Part shown: in pieces, positions 5,924 through 6,347 of the stretch
Layout of the letters: each line of letters begins with the position of its first letter
Numbering within the stretch: position 1 is the stretch's first letter
Assembly: GCA_902805805.1 (NCBI GenBank)
Contig: CADCUE010000311.1
Location: 1-6,347, forward strand
Source of the DNA: an uncultured Frankineae bacterium
Lineage (GTDB): Bacteria > Actinomycetota > Actinomycetes > Mycobacteriales > SCTD01
Length of the DNA: 6,347 nt
Reading direction: 5' to 3'
Translations under genes and position numbers: made by a program
The notes under the pieces: generated by a model
Told to the model about the DNA's origin: nothing
Seen by the model: only the letters and a program-made list of their open reading frames with translations
Database searches by the model: none

Positions 5924-5947
5924 CGAGCAGAGGACCGGCTCTGCTCG
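5924..5947. terminator. Strong 9-bp hairpin between the DinB and DUF6518-like genes
   Basis: CGAGCAGAG (5924-5932) and CTCTGCTCG (5939-5947) form a perfect nine-base stem around a six-base loop. It is the longest perfect stem I found between genes. No T-run follows. It is best read as a terminator of the DinB transcript, or less likely as a regulatory site for the next gene. Confidence 0.5.
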
Positions 5948-5998
5948 TGGAGGGGCCCCGCTCATTCCCGCACTCATCTGGCCGCGATCCGTTGAAGC

Positions 5999-6002
5999 AG
6001 GA
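5999..6002 (+). promoter_or_regulatory. Ribosome binding site of the DUF6518-like gene
   Basis: AGGA lies seven bases before the GTG at 6010 and supports that start. An ATG at 6002 is out of frame and closes after three codons. Confidence 0.55.
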
Positions 6003-6009
6003 TGACCCA

Positions 6010-6347
6010 GTGAAGATCACTAACAGGTCGAGCGGGGCATGGGCCCGGGGAGCGGTCGTCGCCGTATCAAGCTTCCTCCTCGGCGCGGCCACCGTCTTCG
6101 CTCAAGGATTCCTGCCGGAGGCCCTCGGGTCGTTCGCGAACTCCGCGACCGGCTGGACGTTGGTGACCTTGCTCCTGCTGACCTGGGCTCGGGCACGCCC
6201 GGCGGTCGCTTCGCTGCTGGGTGCCACGAGCTTCGTCCTGTTGACCCTCGGATACTCCGCCGGGGCCCAGCTGCGGGACCTGTCCTACGACCCCACGCTC
6301 TTCGCGCTGGTGGGGTTGGTGGTCGGTCCCTTCGTCGGCATCGCCAC
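6010..6347 (+). CDS. DUF6518-like integral membrane protein, 3' end cut off by the window
   Basis: A GTG-started frame stays open to the end of the window, giving 112 residues of an unfinished protein. It is strongly hydrophobic, with about four membrane segments near residues 12-32, 48-60, 65-86 and 95-112. The features QGFLPEALGSFANSATGW (32-49), an Arg-rich turn (60-63), LGYSAG (80-85) and a closing GPFVG (106-110) match my recollection of DUF6518, actinobacterial membrane proteins of unknown function. This family call rests on pattern memory and was not tested by a search. There is no signal-peptide cleavage site; the first helix probably stays in the membrane. Nothing nearby points to its function. 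Confidence 0.7.
   Translation, partial: MKITNRSSGAWARGAVVAVSSFLLGAATVFAQGFLPEALGSFANSATGWTLVTLLLLTWARARPAVASLLGATSFVLLTLGYSAGAQLRDLSYDPTLFALVGLVVGPFVGIA

Noticed and set aside
4904..5995. 363-codon plus-strand open frame after the tRNA
   Set aside because: It crosses the tRNA hairpin, the gene-poor stretch and the whole DinB gene out of frame. It has no ribosome binding site and a Ser/Arg/Cys-rich translation typical of a shadow frame.
5874..6092. 72-codon minus-strand open frame
   Set aside because: It covers the inverted repeats and the start of the membrane protein gene, which has a proper ribosome binding site and hydrophobic helices on the plus strand.

Overview
The window is a very GC-rich stretch of bacterial chromosome. 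It has the codon use (third positions almost all G or C), GTG starts and gene families of an actinomycete. The DUF222/HNH protein, the MFS-thymidylate kinase fusion and the DUF6518-like membrane protein together suggest the Propionibacteriales, for example a Nocardioides-type organism. That placement is an inference from gene content. All recognisable genes lie on the + strand.

Layout. Positions 1-1418 hold a DUF222/HNH endonuclease gene (13E12-repeat type) whose 5' end is probably outside the window; its first 60 bases are a 30-bp in-frame tandem repeat. A 127-bp gap follows, with two inverted repeats and a likely promoter for the next gene. Positions 1546-3612 encode one protein made of a 12-helix MFS transporter followed by a complete thymidylate kinase (tmk). 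The delta' clamp-loader gene (holB, 3609-4787) overlaps its stop codon by ATGA, so the two are probably translationally coupled. A tRNA-Thr (anticodon CGT, CCA encoded) follows at 4825-4900, with its own -10 element and a strong hairpin behind it.

Positions 4927-5343 contain no convincing gene. They hold short direct repeats and, on the minus strand, a short open tail that might be the remnant of an integrase next to the tRNA; this is weakly supported. Then come a DinB/DUF664 metal-binding protein (5344-5847), a 160-bp gap with two consecutive inverted repeats, and the beginning of a DUF6518-like membrane protein (6010 to the window end, cut off).

How it fits together. tmk and holB form a small DNA-replication operon: dTTP precursor supply and the clamp loader. 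The transporter half of the fusion has no known substrate. The HNH gene looks like an independent member of a multicopy actinobacterial family sitting upstream of this operon. The two genes after the tRNA look like ordinary accessory genes. I see no CRISPR array, no insertion sequence and no clear multi-gene novel system. The least explained parts are the tRNA 3' flank, the transporter-kinase fusion and the inverted repeats at 1493-1516 and 5882-5947.
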